From Aurifilum marmelostoma (Eukaryota; Ascomycota; Sordariomycetes; Diaporthales; Cryphonectriaceae), in assembly GCA_027559495.1 (NCBI GenBank), contig JAMXSV010000017.1:1364001-1428000 (forward strand): a DNA stretch of 64,000 bases, given 5' to 3'. Position numbers and translations under genes: made by a program. Below the pieces are notes generated by a model that made no database searches, was not told the DNA's origin, and saw only the letters and a program-made list of their open reading frames with translations. Numbering within the stretch: position 1 is the stretch's first letter; each line of letters begins with the position of its first letter. Positions 22,462 through 35,322 of this stretch are shown here, in pieces.

Positions 22462-25400
22462 ATCCCACCTCAAGCGGCACTGCTGCTCCCGTCAGATCGC
22501 CTATCCAAACATTCCCTGTCCTCCACCCCACGTCTCTCTTCTCCTTCTCCCCGGCCCACGCGCCAATTTTAATCTCAATCAAGTCTCGGCCTCTTCATCA
22601 ACGCCTTCAACCTCCTTCCACATAGCCTCATTCGCTGCCAATGCGGCTGTGATCGGCGTGGCCAACCCGTTCCAACATGCCGACTGCAATTGCTCCTGCG
22701 GCTCCACTCCGAAGCCCATAGTCGGGGATGTCTCGTTCTCCCCAGGACGAGGGCGTCGTGGGGAGAAACGCGAGGACCCTTACCGAACGGCTAATGAGGG
22801 TCCTGTCCGTACTCTACAGTAACTAGGTAGAGTCTTTCTTGGTTCCTGAGGGCCCACCCCAGAAGGAGACAGCTCAAGACCCCTGGGTCCCCCCTTCCTA
22901 TTGAAGCACCTTGTCCTCGTTCGCTATAATCAACCAGAAACCGACTAACTTTAGTCACCACCCCACGCACTGCGATCTATCACAAAATCAAGACAGCGAC
23001 TGCAGTGCAGGCAGCGCACTGAGTACCCTCGCAACCTCTCCCCCCTCTGCCTCTCCGCCTCTTGTTTTGTACTCGCCGCAGAGCTCTCTCGCCCGTCTGT
23101 GGGGTGGCAGTCTTCAGCTAAAGGAACCTCGTCAGCTAAGATCCCGTCGATGAACCCGTCGAGAGCCTGGCGAGCATGACACCATTCGCCAACATGACAA
23201 ATATACGGTCCCAGGATACGATAATGTACTCATCATGCATACCACTCTTGTGCACCTGTGCCACACTGGTGCTTTGAATATGCTGATCATTCTCTTGGTT
23301 TAAGACCCCACTCACCCAAACCAGTCAGCCAGCCTGGCAACCCAAGTCTAGAGGCAGATAGATGCATGCATTGCCCGGCCTCCCTCCCCTCCCTCATCTC
23401 TTCCATGAGATATTTTGTTCGGGTGGCTGGATGGCTGATCGACCGATCTTAGAGTGGTTTCTTGATGGTCGGATATGAGTCGATATTCATGGGGGTGGAA
23501 CAGGAGGCACGCACTGAAGGGGTTGAGATCGGCTCAACACGTGGTCTGTGGCTAGTGGCCACGGCGATGACTCTCTCTCAAACACGACGGGATAAACCGC
23601 AGCTCAGAGGGAGCAATCGAGATGGGCAGTATCAGGAGACTTTTCTTGCACGGTACGGTACAGTCACGCTGAACGTGAGTGGACTGTGCCAGCAAGACGG
23701 CCAGGGCGGCGGCCCTGGTGAAGGCTATTTTGGCTGGCTTGAGTCCTCGTGGTTCTCCTCGTTATTCATCTATCTCCTCATCGAACCATGCCTGCAGCTG
23801 CCAAAGGCGCTTGTGTCCCAGCAGCAGTCCACATCAATATTTTCCGCGGCGCGCCGGCAGATTTGTCCACCTCTCGACCTGTGTGGGGTGGCCCCAAGAC
23901 CATCCTGGCGTGGGGGAGGGCCTCTCTGTCTTGCCCATCATTTGTCCATTCACGACGTGTCCGGTCGTGCCAGATGAAGTGGGTGCATGTTTCCGTCTCT
24001 GTCTTTAGTATCACGACTCCCCCCCCTCCCCCCAAAAAAACCCAAAAACATGATGTGCTGTTCCACATGCAGCAGAAAGTCTTCCTCTGTCACGCCAGAT
24101 GGGCTGGTACACCACCCCCAAAAGCCATTCGAGAGTGGCGATGTTTCGTCTCGCAAAGGGTACTTGGTCGGGATGTCCCATGTACTTGTTTCTACACTCC
24201 TCTCTCCCCGAGCCATATGCAACGTGTTTGCCCATACAAGATACGATCGGAAGCTTTGGAGAGAATCGTGAGGGGTTGGAAATCGAGACTCTTCCCAAGC
24301 CCTGTTCACTCCACCTTACATGTGGCAATGAGTAGTATTGGGAATTTCATTTCTGCATGGTGACAAACAAACAGGTCACAGGACCCCCGCAGCTTCGGGA
24401 ATAGCTCGAGAGTTCACACCGGCGCTGGGCTAGTTCGTCACCAATAGGTCTGATGTGGTTTATTTTCATGCTCCAGAGGCCTTTCAGATGATCTCTCAGA
24501 TGTCCAGTAGCTGCAAGCTAGGGACCAGCGTCCTTTCACTCGCTTGGCGCCCTCCTTCCTTGTGCAATGAGGATAGGGCAGGCGATGTCCACTTGACATG
24601 GTGCTCATCACGCCAAATCAGCGCTCTGCAAGGTTTCTGTTTCTCCTTCCCCATCACTTCAGGCCCGTATAATAGCTGAATGGTTCAGCAGGTGATCTTT
24701 ACCTGGTGTTCGTTGAGGTTTTGGTACATTTATTCATGGCCTGAACAGTATCATTGGACACTGATCAGAGCACGCAGCCATGATACACATCTATTCTGTT
24801 TTCTAGGCGGATAGATGCTGTTGAGACCTTACATACATTCTCAGTTAACCATAGGGTCAGATTCCATTCATTTATCTGTCCCCTCTTCTCTCCTCCAAAA
24901 TTGACATGCAGTGCAGATTATACTGCTCAGGTGATCTTGCCCAATTGTGAAGCCATCACCAGCCAGTATGAATTATCTTGAAATGTGGACGTCTCTGAGA
25001 CTCCGGTTACTGCCCCATGGTGCTTAATTTACTCATTCGGAAGACAAAATCTAAATGAAAACAGAAAACCAAGGAAATTTACGAACCTTGTGAGGCGTGA
25101 CTATAATCCATGCCCTACAGCACTCCCTTTCTATTCCATCAGAAGTTCATCACATCTTCAGCCGCCCACATTGTGATGACGCCTGTGGGAATATTCGTGC
25201 TGGTTTTGAGCCTGCCAAGGCCAGACGAGACTGCAATGGGAAATTGAAAGCACTCGTGATGAAAGTCTGGATTTATCGCACAGCCTTGTGACTTGTTAAT
25301 ACTAGTGTAGCTGCTGCAATGATTAATTAAACAGTACTTCGGCCGCTACCCAGATCCCATCTTGGGCTGAATACATGAATGACGAGTCCGTGTTGCTATT

Positions 25401-27021
25401 CACAAACGACTAAGTAATATAACGAGCATCTGAGTCAACACAGACAGAGAAAAGCCTAAGCAGTGAGGTTTTGAATCTCCACCCTGGCATTGCCGAGTGA
25501 CCAACGGACTGGCCCACCGGGGGCAAATCAGAACCTACGAAGAAGGAAAACCAGCTCAGCCCCGTTACTGGCGTTGACTCTCGGACTCCCCGGGCCTTTT
25601 TCTCGTAAATTTTGTTGTTGACCCTTCCCTCCCCGCCCTCCCTTCCTTGGATTGTTCCAGGGCATAGTGCCACATCTGAGAGAAGATAGTAAGCACGTGG
25701 GCAAGCAGGGAAGCTAGAGCCTCCTCAAACCTGGTAGACTGTGTGCGTTGCATTGCAGTCTGACCTCCTGTACCACCTGTTTGTGGGCTGCATATATGAT
25801 AACAGCACGTGAAGAATTGTGAAACAGGCCCCGGAAAGCCGCAGCAAGCCCATGTCGTGCAACATGAGCTCGGAACAGGCGGGCAGGCTGGTTGGGCAGG
25901 TGAGTTGTGGGGTTGATGGACGAGTATGTCATTGGACGTGCTGCGAATAGTATGAGCTGATGCAAGATGGATAATATTGAAAATTAGATATAAATATACG
26001 TCTAGATCATATTCTGGTTAGTAGGGGTTATCTTCCTTGTACGCAAGCTGTCTTGACTACTTTCTCCTGCTTGTAGAGCTATGCCCTAATTACCAACCAG
26101 CGCTCTTGCTAGTTGCTGCCTCCAGAGAAAAGAAGAGAGAGAAAAAAAAAAGAGAAAGGTATAAAAGCGAACTGGGCCTTGTATTTTGCCTTCTTGGTCC
26201 TGGTATGCGGCCACCTTCGAGAAGACCTCTATAGCGCGGATCATAGCCGCGTCGTCCCCATTACGGCAGCAGACAAGGAGCTTTCTGTGGTGTCATTGCG
26301 TATATATGGTTGCGGGTGATCAGAGATTGAAGTGGACGAGAAGAGGAGGTAGATGAGAAAGGAAGGTAGATAGGAAGCGGAAGTAGATAGGCCAATTAGT
26401 TGCTGAGAGCGTCTTTCCTCTCTCGGGCGACTGAAAGGATGGAAATGTAGAGTTTGGTGAGATTAAGGGCATAGTGTGAAATCTGATAAGCCAGACATGA
26501 CTGGCGAAAATGTTTCGCCTCTATGTTTGCTTTGCTGTTGATTAAGAGGGTCTTGGCTTGGGTAGCTGGGAAACCGTAGATCACGACATCAATGTCGGAC
26601 GCTAGATGAGGCCCATCAGATCGCCACGATCGCGAGAGAGGTGGTCTAGATCTGAAGATGATTTCTATTGAATAGGGTCTGTATGATGAACGGAGATCTG
26701 ACGCAGTGGTGGAATATGCAAGGGACTATTTGCGTAGTGTTCTTGGCCGGAATAGGTAGACCGTATGTTTTCTTCTTTCTCTTCTTCTCAGATCTACGCT
26801 AGACTAACTGCCCCATGAGAGGACAAATTGATAGAGAGGCTGTAGATAGGCGATAGCAGTTATTCTGGCGCATCGGGAACGTCTCAACGGTTGGCAAACA
26901 AACGTTATTAGATAGTGTGAGACTGTATTTGAATTCATTGTATTGGTAAAATCTATCTAAATAATATGACCATTGGCGTGGATGCGCAAGCCGAAGACCG
27001 TTTGTGCACAAGACCAAGAAA

Positions 27022-28229
27022 TCACTTTTCTTCCTCCATCACATTGTGCAAACTCCCGATATGAGGCAGGATCTCGACGACGAATTCGTCACCGTCATGA
27101 AGTGTCAGTTTGGGGTTACGGCCCCAACCGATGCCCGCAGGTGTGCCGGTGATTCTGCGGGTGAGAGAGCAATGTGAGAACCTTGTACTTCTTTTTGTTT
27201 CTGTCCTGGGTACTTCGCACAAAGGTGTTGCGGGAGAACATTTGAACTTACATAATGGTCCCGGGAGGCAGTGTAGTGCCCTGCGAGCAATGACTGACCA
27301 GTGTAGGCACGTCAAAGATGAGATCGCTGAAGTGTTGAAGAGATCGGTCAGTAAAAGGCGCTTCTCATCTCCTGCCCCCCCCCCCCCCGATGCGCATTGT
27401 TATTCATATGAGAACTTACTCGAGCCCGCTCTCCTGCACGACCTTGCCGTTCAGCAGTCCCCTCATCTTCAACTGGGAGGGGTCCTTGATGGCCTTGGTC
27501 GACACCAAGGTAGGACCGATGGGGCACGCCTTGTCGAAGCCCTTGGAGAAAGACCACTGGCTCTGGTTCAGCTGGCTCACGCGGCTCGAGATGTCATTTG
27601 AGGCGGTGTAGCCGAGGACGTAGTCCATGGCATCCTCCTTGCTGACATTCTTGCATGTTTTGCCGAGGACGACGGCGAGTTCGGACTCGTAATCAGCGCA
27701 GTCGTCCTTGATGGTGTGTTTGGGGATCGGAGTCGGGGCAGGCCAGGGATCAGCCAGAGATGTGTGCGGTTTCCTATGTGTGTGTGGTTTCATCAGAACA
27801 TTACACTTTCTTCAGGAAAGAGACAGGGTAAAAGTGTGACCGGGGGACGAACATGAAAACGACAGGAACATCAGGCAATGCCATGCCGACCTCGTGTGCG
27901 TGGCCCTTGTAGTTCAAACCGATACATCGGATCGTGCCCACCTCCGTCTCGGCGAGGGGGGACAAGACCCGGTCGATGACCTCGACCTTGTCCGTTGGGG
28001 AGCCCGGGGCAAGGACGGACGAGCCGCTGAAGACCTTGACCTTGACCTCCTGCCCTAGACGAACGGCTGCGCCGACATCGACTCTGGGATCCACGGGCTC
28101 GCCAATGACGACGGCACCACTGCTGCCCTTTGCAACGAACCGGACGACTACAAAGTATCAGCTGGTGGTGGGGTGAAGCGCGATGTAATTGGCTTTGAAG
28201 AAGCTTCACCTACGGCGATCAAAAGACAT
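27022..28229 (-). CDS. Fumarylacetoacetate hydrolase (FAH) family protein
   Basis: Metal-dependent hydrolase or decarboxylase of the FAH superfamily. Exons: 28214-28229, 27853-28147, 27420-27773, 27252-27326 and 27022-27154, giving 290 residues. Introns are 28148-28213 (GTAGGT), 27774-27852 (GTTCGT), 27327-27419 (GTAAGT, containing a C14 run at 27375-27388) and 27155-27251 (GTAAGT). Landmarks are RCIGLNYKGHAHE, FMKPHTSLADPWPAP, DYESELAVVLGK (metal-binding Glu), LGYTASNDISSR (metal-binding Asp), DLIFDVPTLVSHCSQGTTLP and TGTPAGIGWGRNP. These cover the whole fold in order. The GTTCGT donor was chosen because it alone yields the conserved F-x-KP junction. The length suits the small acylpyruvase or oxaloacetate-decarboxylase type rather than true FAH of about 420 residues. 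The substrate is undetermined. Confidence 0.92.
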
Positions 28230-28728
28230 TTTTTTTTTAAAAAAAAAAATCTGTATGTACTGCAGTGATAGAGGGAGCAGCACTGATTGAAAGGGGAATG
28301 GATGGTGATGATGATGAGTGAGAAGACTTGGAAAGTGGCCGTGAAGGCAAGACAACGATTTGTTGCTGTTGAGCTCAAAACCTAGAAGGGAGTCAAGATA
28401 TAGTTATGATGGGATCGATTATAACTCGGCACGCCATGGGGTCATGATTATTCCCTCTAGTCACAGGATAAAAGTCCAGCCCAGTTCAGAACGGCAAAAG
28501 AGAAGAGGTCGGCTTGGCAGAGGATGTCAAATCATTGACCGACTGCTTAATACTCAGATCTGCAGTGAGTTACCCCGCGCGACGAAGGACCCCGCGACGA
28601 TATTACCCCGGCGGCGGAGTTCCGGAACGGAATTGTCTCTTGCGGGCGGGGCACTGTTGGATCTGTTTTGGCTTGCTGGTGCTGCAGTTGGTGCCTCGCT
28701 AGTCATGTTTCGTAGCGTCACTATACGT

Positions 28729-28735
<7 letters not shown>

Positions 28736-28776
<41 letters not shown>
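28736..28776. repeat. TA dinucleotide microsatellite
   Basis: Forty-one bases of alternating T and A, preceded by an imperfect ATATG unit. Confidence 0.95.
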
Positions 28777-28778
<2 letters not shown>

Positions 28779-31056
28779 TGGTCGTTTCGTTGTACTGACA
28801 TGTAAGGTTTCTCGGACATCCATTTCTAGTACTGTTTTCCAGGTCCTTCAAGGTTGTGTATCGTGTATTGAACACTTGCGAGCACGCCATCCCATGTATT
28901 GCCGAGCTACAAGGAACGCACTGCAGATATTCCTAGGCATTGCACACATGCATAACATTGGCCATTTGACTCAGGAAAGGGGGAACGATAAAGTAAGTGA
29001 ATAGAGAAAGCATAGACACAAACAAGATGAGTGAGAAGGGGGGGGGAGAAAGGACAAAACAAGGTTGACAGCAAGTCTAAAATGTAGTCAATATTGTTAA
29101 GTGGGGCATTCCAATATATGAACCGCATTTCCCTCTGTTATGTTCGCTTCAGCCGGTCCTTGATATCTAAGAAGTTTATGGCTTTATTGCACAGCTCTTT
29201 AGTGCAGACGTTCATCTCGTGCCAATGTAGCTGTGAGGTTTGGCAATCAATTCTGTCACGGCTGGGGCGTACTTTAGGTAGTACTATTGTGTTCACCTTA
29301 GAGGATGATATACCCCTGACATGCAATGCTTTGTTGCCCCTCATTGTCGCAATAAATCTCTCTGCAGTGGACAGAAGATATCTCGTGCGTCAATTGACTC
29401 ATCATATGTCAAGGCAACTCGAACGAGACCAAAGCCAGGTAGTAATTAATTACTACATCAGAGATCAACCTGGCATCTGGTCACCGGGAATTTATTGCTA
29501 CCAGCTTGTGGAAGCCTGGTATCCCAACCCTTCTGCTCAACCTTATTAAGTTTTCGTCCATTTCATAGGCCACATAGATATTGCATGTACCATATGTGTG
29601 GACGGGCTCAGCTATTTGGTCCCAGACTAGATGCTCCGTAATTTGAGACCCAGCACTCGTATACACCGATACTCGCTCGAAACACCCAGTAATAGGCAGA
29701 TTGTGGGCACAAAAGCCAAAGCAGCATACTAATTTGACTGTAAATGTACCACAAGACTCAAGATGACGCTACTGGAACTGATTATTGATTATCTTGTGGC
29801 ACGTAATATGGGCACAAAAGGCAAAACATACCAGGATCTTGGAGCTGCGGGTGCCAGGATGGCCTGACGGGGCCAAGAGTGACAGGACAGAGATCGACAT
29901 GCTAAAGGAGGCATCTCAACTCCGACGGTCACGGCGATTGATTGTGCTTTTAGACTTCGGCATGGGATTGCCTCGGTTCCAGTTGAGAATGAGTCCTCCA
30001 GCATGTCTCGGGATGATTCACACAAGACTTGCAAGTTTTTGGCATGCCGGTCCATCTTCCGGACGCCCGACCTCTTCAGGAGGACACTGCAGGCCTGGCA
30101 AAAGTGAGTAATAAGAGTTTGTAGTATGCGCCGCACATAGATCGGCTTCTGCACGTTACAAGCACCCCCGGCTGCGAGCCGGCGATGGGCCGAGAGGCTA
30201 TACCCAAGCTGGTCGCATCCGCGCTCGACCATAGGACAACAGCGCACGCTTATCCACCACTCAGGTCGTCCAAGTGGCGCTGGCGTTCCTCACTGGCCAC
30301 TGCCTGCATATTGAGTGTGACGGCCGTGTCATGCAACAGCAGACCGCCTTGTGTGCAGGTTCCTTGCACCGGCACCTGACGGCAGGCTGCTCCGGTGCAT
30401 CAGAATTTGCTAGCGGAGCACTGGCCTGGGTCGAGAGGTGTGCGTCGCGCAGGCGTGAGAAGAGGGTACAGACCGAAGAAGGTGAAAGAAGGAAATGGAA
30501 CCGGGGGAAAAAAAGGCTGTTCTGGTTGGTAGATAGTAAGCGCGGGAAATACAAGGATTTGACCATCGAGATGGTGAGCATATTGGGGAATGGGGAGGGG
30601 GGGGGGGGGGTTGAAGGCATCGTGAGTGTGTGTCAAGTGTGGTTGTTTGGTCCAAAGAGACCGGAACATGAGGTTACGTTGGCGGCTATTCAGAACATGC
30701 CAGACCCTACAGGGCCCCTGCCAGGTGCACCCCAGCAGGCACAAGGGAAGTCCCGAGCACGCTGCTGATAGCGCTGTCCCTCGTCACCACGTGAGCTCGT
30801 CGCTTCGTGGCACCGCTGGGCGGCTATGGACCTTTCATATCTTCTGCTTCGAGGCCTCGCTTCGTGGATGGGTGGATTATGACTCTTCTTGTAAGGCCGC
30901 GCATGTCAGACTCGATGTCCGTATCACGGTGAACAAAAGCGCGAGCAGCTTATTACAGCCAGTCGCGGCCCGCCTACTGTAGTAGTAGATGCCTAAGCCT
31001 TGTGTCTCCACACTCAGCTTGCTGCCAAGGGTACAGCAGGCACAAGCTTCCCTGCA

Positions 31057-31082
31057 ACACACACACACACACACACACACAC
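31057..31082. repeat. (AC)13 microsatellite
   Basis: Twenty-six bases of alternating A and C, about 340 bp upstream of the Bro1 start. Confidence 0.95.
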
Positions 31083-31416
31083 AGCGCAGGTACGTATAGT
31101 GGTACCCCTACTGGCGGCGCTGCAGCCAGGAAGTCAGCGGGCGGTGGGTTGCGTACTGGAGCTACATCATCAACAGCATCCCACAATCTCCTGGCCGCCC
31201 TCCCAGCCACAATCGCCAACACCCTCGCCGCCGTGATGAGCTGGAACACAGCACCCTCTCTCGACAACTATCTGGGCTGAAGCCTCTTTTCATCGATCCC
31301 CGAGACTGCGACTCCTGCCGCCTCCTACCTCAACCAACGGCCGCCCACCCCCCCCCCCGACCGGCAAACCTGCGCCTCGCGAAGCCGACGACGACGCCGC
31401 CGCCTACCTCGACATC

Positions 31417-34400
31417 ATGGCTCAGATTCCCATGATATCCGTGCCGCTCAAGGCCACCAACGAGATCGACTGGATAACCCCTCTGAAGAACTACATACAA
31501 AACACATATGGCGACGATCCGGAGAGATACGCCGAGGAGTGTGCCACCCTGAACCGCCTCAGGCAGGACATGCGAGGAGCTGGCAAGGACAGCACCGCCG
31601 GCCGTGATCTCCTCTACAGGTATTATGGCCAGCTGGAGCTGCTTGACCTGCGCTTCCCCGTCGACGAGCAGCACATCAAGATCTCATTTACATGGTGCGT
31701 GTGACGACAAGAGAAGATACACCCCCGTCCGCTCCGTAACGCAAGGTCGAGGGAGAGGACAGCTGCTGACATCGTCGCAGGTTCGACGCCTTCACCCACA
31801 AGCCGACCTCGCAGTACTCACTCGCCTTTGAGAAAGCCTCCATCATCTTCAACATCTCCGCCGTGCTCTCTTGCCATGCAGCAAACCAACCGAGGTCCGA
31901 AGAGACAGGTCTCAAGACCGCCTACCACTCCTTTCAGGCATCTGCCGGCATGTTTACCTACATCAACGAGAATTTTCTCCATGCGCCGTCCGTGGACCTG
32001 AGTCGTGATACTGTCAAGACTCTCATAAGTATAACACTTGCTCAGGCGCAGGAGGTCTTCCTCGAGAAGCAGGTTGCGGACCAGAAGAAGGTCGCGTTGC
32101 TGGCGAAGCTCGCCAGCCAGGCCGGCACCCTCTACAGCCAAGCCATTGAAGGCGTCCAGGAGAACGTCACCAAGGCCATCTTTGAGAAAGTGTGGCTGCT
32201 GATGGTTCAGGTAAGGATCTCTGGTTTCCCAATTTCTTCCGATGGCCCAGACGGGCGCGCGCTGGTTCGTCACATTCTATTTCTAACCTGAGGCGCAGAT
32301 CAAGGCGAATCTCTTGAATTCCATGGCCCAATACTATCAGGCCCTGGCAGATGAAGAAGCAAATGCTCACGGTACGGCCGTGGGGAGGCTGCAGGCAGCG
32401 GAGACTCTCGCAAGGGAGGCCAACAAAGGTGCATCCGGCTTTCCTGGGTTTGTGCCACCAAGCTCGAATCTTCAGGCAGATTGTGGCAGTGTGCTTGCTG
32501 AACACACAAAGCGCCATCTGACTACCGTTTCAGAGAAGCTGAAGGAGCTGGCCAAGGACAATGACTATATCTACCACCAGACTGTCCCGCCGGAAGCCAG
32601 TCTTGCTCCCGTGGCAAAACTGCCAGCGGCGAAGCCGATACCGGTCAGCGAGCTCTATGCAGGCCAGGATATTCAGCGGATAACCGGCCCTGATCTGTTC
32701 TCCAAGATCGTGCCGCTGGCGGTGACGGAGTCTGCGAGTCTCTACGACGAGGAGAAAGCGAAGCTCATCCGAGCCGAGACGGAGCGGGTCGAGCTGGCTA
32801 ACAGCGAGATGGCTGCGAGTCTGGACTACCTGAGACTTCCCGGCGCACTGCAGGTATTGAAAGGCGGCTTCGATCAAGACATCCTGCCCGATGAGGATTT
32901 CAGGACGTGGTGTGATGATGTTGCAGGGCACGACGATCCCGGCATCATATTCGATTCACTACGGTCCCAGAGAGACAGGATCATCTCGTCATTAGATAAG
33001 AGCTCGCAACAGTTGGACATGGAGGAAGGTGTCTGTGAGAAGATGCGGTCCAAGTATGAGGGTGACTGGACACAACAGCCCAGCGCACGACTCACCACGA
33101 CCCTACGAGGCGACATTAGGAACTATCGAGAGGCACTGGCCGAGGCATCGAAGAGCGACGCGCAGCTCTCCTCCAAGCTGCATCAGAACCAGGACATCTT
33201 TGACGAGATGCGAGACGCAGCTCGGAACGGCCGCGTTGATGCACTATTCCAGGGGGCCGTGACCAAGGCCAGAGGAAGAGGCAGTGGGGTGGGAAGCCCT
33301 GCCATCGAGCCGAATCTCTTGGACGCAGATTTCGAGGAGAGTGGGCCCAGCGTCATGGACCAGATCAAGAAGGTGGAAGACACGCTGAAGAAGCTGAATC
33401 TCATCAAGAGAGAGCGAAACCAGGTCCTCAAAGACCTGAAAGACAAGGTACCTCCTCTTTCCATGCGCGATGGTGCCGCGCTAGTGCTGGTACAAGCTAC
33501 TGACCAGCGATAGGTTCACAATGACGATATCTCCCAGATATTGATCTTGAACAAGAAGTCCATCGCCAACTACGAGCAGCAGCTCTTCCAGCAGGAGCTT
33601 GAGAAGTTCCGGCCTCACACGACCCGGATACTACAGGCCAACCATAAGCAGTCGGCTCTGATGAAAGAGTTGACCATCTTGTTCAACAACCTCCTGCAGG
33701 ACAAACGGGTCAGGTCAGAGCAGAGCAAGTACGAGGCCATCCAACGCCAGCGTGGATCCGCCATCAATAAGTATAAGCGCGCATACCAAGAGTTCTTGGA
33801 TCTCGAGGCCGGGCTCCAGAGCGCCAAGAGGTGGTACGCGGAGATGAAGGAAACCGTCGAGAGCCTCGAGAAGAATGTGGACACCTTTGTCAACAACCGC
33901 CGGTCCGAAGGCGCCCAGCTGTTGAACCAGATCGAGCAGGACAGGGCCGCAGAGAAGAGTGCGAAAGCTGCGCTCGAGCAGGAACGGATCCGAGGCCTGA
34001 TGGAGCGGATGTCAATGGAGCCGCCTGTGACGTCGCCGAAGCCCACGACCAACACACAACGCACTACGCCGACGCCCCTGGACTTCCAAAACTCCGTGCC
34101 CAGGTACCCCCAGACCAATTTTGCAGGCCAGTACCGAGTGCCAACCTCGCCCCCACCAAATCAGACCCAAGTGCCGCAGTATCAGGCCGCGTACAACCCC
34201 AGCACGTACGGTCGCAACCCTGGGCCGACCTCACCTCCTCCGACGCGAACGAGCTTCAGTGGCCAATCTGGGTTCAGGCCAGGACCCGCCTCACCCCCGC
34301 CCACCCAAACGACGTTTGGGCAGCCTTCCTCTCGCCCCCACAGCACGTATGGCAATCCCCACGCTGCACCCACACCTGTACCCCAGACATATGTCCCTCC

Positions 34401-34578
34401 CGGATTCGTCCCGCCTCCGCCGCCTCCGGGCCCCCCTCCTCTGGGCCCTCAGCAGACTGTGCACTACGGCAACGATTACTACTCGGGCCAGCAGCAACAA
34501 CACCAGAGATCGCCTTCTACGCATCAACAGCCTCCTAACACGGCCGACCCTTGGGCAGGGCTCAATGCATGGAAATGA
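31417..34578 (+). CDS. bro1: Bro1 / Vps31 (ALIX family), ESCRT-III associated
   Basis: Acts at endosomes in multivesicular-body sorting: the Bro1 domain binds Snf7, and yeast Bro1 recruits the Doa4 deubiquitinase. Exons: 31417-31694, 31781-32210, 32299-33447 and 33514-34578, giving 973 residues. Introns are 31695-31780 (GTGCGT), 32211-32298 (GTAAGG, CTAAC branch site) and 33448-33513 (GTACCT). The Bro1 domain covers about residues 1-390, with YAEECATLNRLRQDMRGAGK and LLYRYYGQLELLDLRFPVDE. The helical V domain follows with YHQTVPPEASLAPV. The C-terminal 230 residues are Pro/Gln-rich with repeated SPPPTRT and SPPPTQT units and a PPPPPPGPPPLGP run, ending DPWAGLNAWK. The N terminus fits Bro1 rather than the pH-signalling paralogue PalA/Rim20. 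It lies head-to-tail with Mcm3, about 740 bp apart. Confidence 0.93.
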
Positions 34579-35322
34579 GACTCGAAGAATGGTAGACATG
34601 GAAAAGCAGCCAGGCATTCTGGCTGACCTATTAGGCGGGAGGGAGGCACGCGATGGAAAACGGTGGTCTGCCCGAGATCAGGATACGGGTGATCGGTCGG
34701 GACCTAGCAAGACGAAAACAAGCCAACTAGAACGCAATGAGACAGAGTATTGAATACTCGGTCAGTGGCGAATGAGCAGTTTCTTTTCACGGGCCAGGTG
34801 TGCTGAGGTGGAATGGTCCAGTCGGTCCAGTCGGTCCAGTCCAGGAGTGTTGAATGTGGCGGGCGTAGAGGCGCAACTCGATCCATCAGGATGTCCAGTA
34901 CAAGATAGACTTTGCATCTTCACAGAGTGTAGCGAGCAATCCAATGTTTTCGAGCAGAAAAATATGGGATCATCAGCAATGTGAGCCTCAGTCTTCGTAC
35001 ATACTCACTTATCACGCGCCTTGTGTGAGTCCCGAGGTTGGACCGCGGGGTGAGCCCATTAAGACCCCTGCAAGCTGGTGTGAGATGATTGGCCAAGTGG
35101 TGGCTCAGGCGCGACCCACGACGCGTCAAAGCTCCCACTGCCAATTTACGCGTGTCTCTGAGCCTTTCTCGCGTTAACTTTACTTGATGTCGACTCTGCT
35201 GCAGCTTCCGCCCCCTCAATCCGCATTCCCATGTTCTTGTCTGCCATTCTTTTGGCCTTGGACAACCTATCCGATCTTGAGAAAAACCTAGTGTGTCTGG
35301 TTTTGCCCTCCAAAACGGTATC
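34579..35322. other. Intergenic: Bro1 3' flank and Mcm3 promoter
   Basis: No gene recognised. A short direct repeat GTCGGTCCA occurs near 34822-34840. The stretch before the Mcm3 start is mixed in composition, with no clear TATA box and no MluI cell-cycle box (ACGCGT) next to the start. ACGCGT does occur near 35120, read as GACGCGTC. Confidence 0.5.

Larger units (their letters stand above)
19130..27021. other. Gene-poor region, right part of the 11.9 kb convergent gap
   Basis: No further gene could be supported. The left third is GC-rich with several GTAC/ATAG palindromes. The middle (20600-24400) is pyrimidine-rich and resembles promoter or leader DNA. The right part (24600-27000) is more AT-rich and may hold decayed sequence. 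Two short similar segments, GGCATAGTG followed by ATCTGA, occur at about 25660 and 26470. A TATAAAAG lies near 26160 with no convincing ORF after it. Confidence 0.5.
28230..31416. other. Divergent intergenic region between the FAH-family gene and Bro1
   Basis: About 3.2 kb with no recognised gene. A T10/A11 block abuts the FAH-family start codon. A TA microsatellite sits at 28736-28776 and an AC run at 31057-31082. The part from 28700 to 29800 is AT-rich. An ORF from ATG 29118 to 29549 (143 codons) has no recognisable domain and poor codon bias. Confidence 0.55.

Noticed and set aside
22728..22826. Short plus ORF of 32 residues (MSRSPQDEGVVGRN...) after a long C/T-rich leader-like stretch, with an intron-like CTAACTTTAG downstream
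   Set aside because: Suggestive of a 5' leader or small gene, but neither a downstream exon nor any family similarity could be supported.
25640..26490. Two similar short segments (GGCATAGTG...ATCTGA) as a duplicated gene relic
   Set aside because: Similarity covers only about 25 bases with mismatches; too little to call a repeat family or pseudogene.
29118..29549. Plus ORF of 143 codons upstream of Bro1
   Set aside because: AT-rich region, codon use unlike neighbouring genes, no domain recognised.
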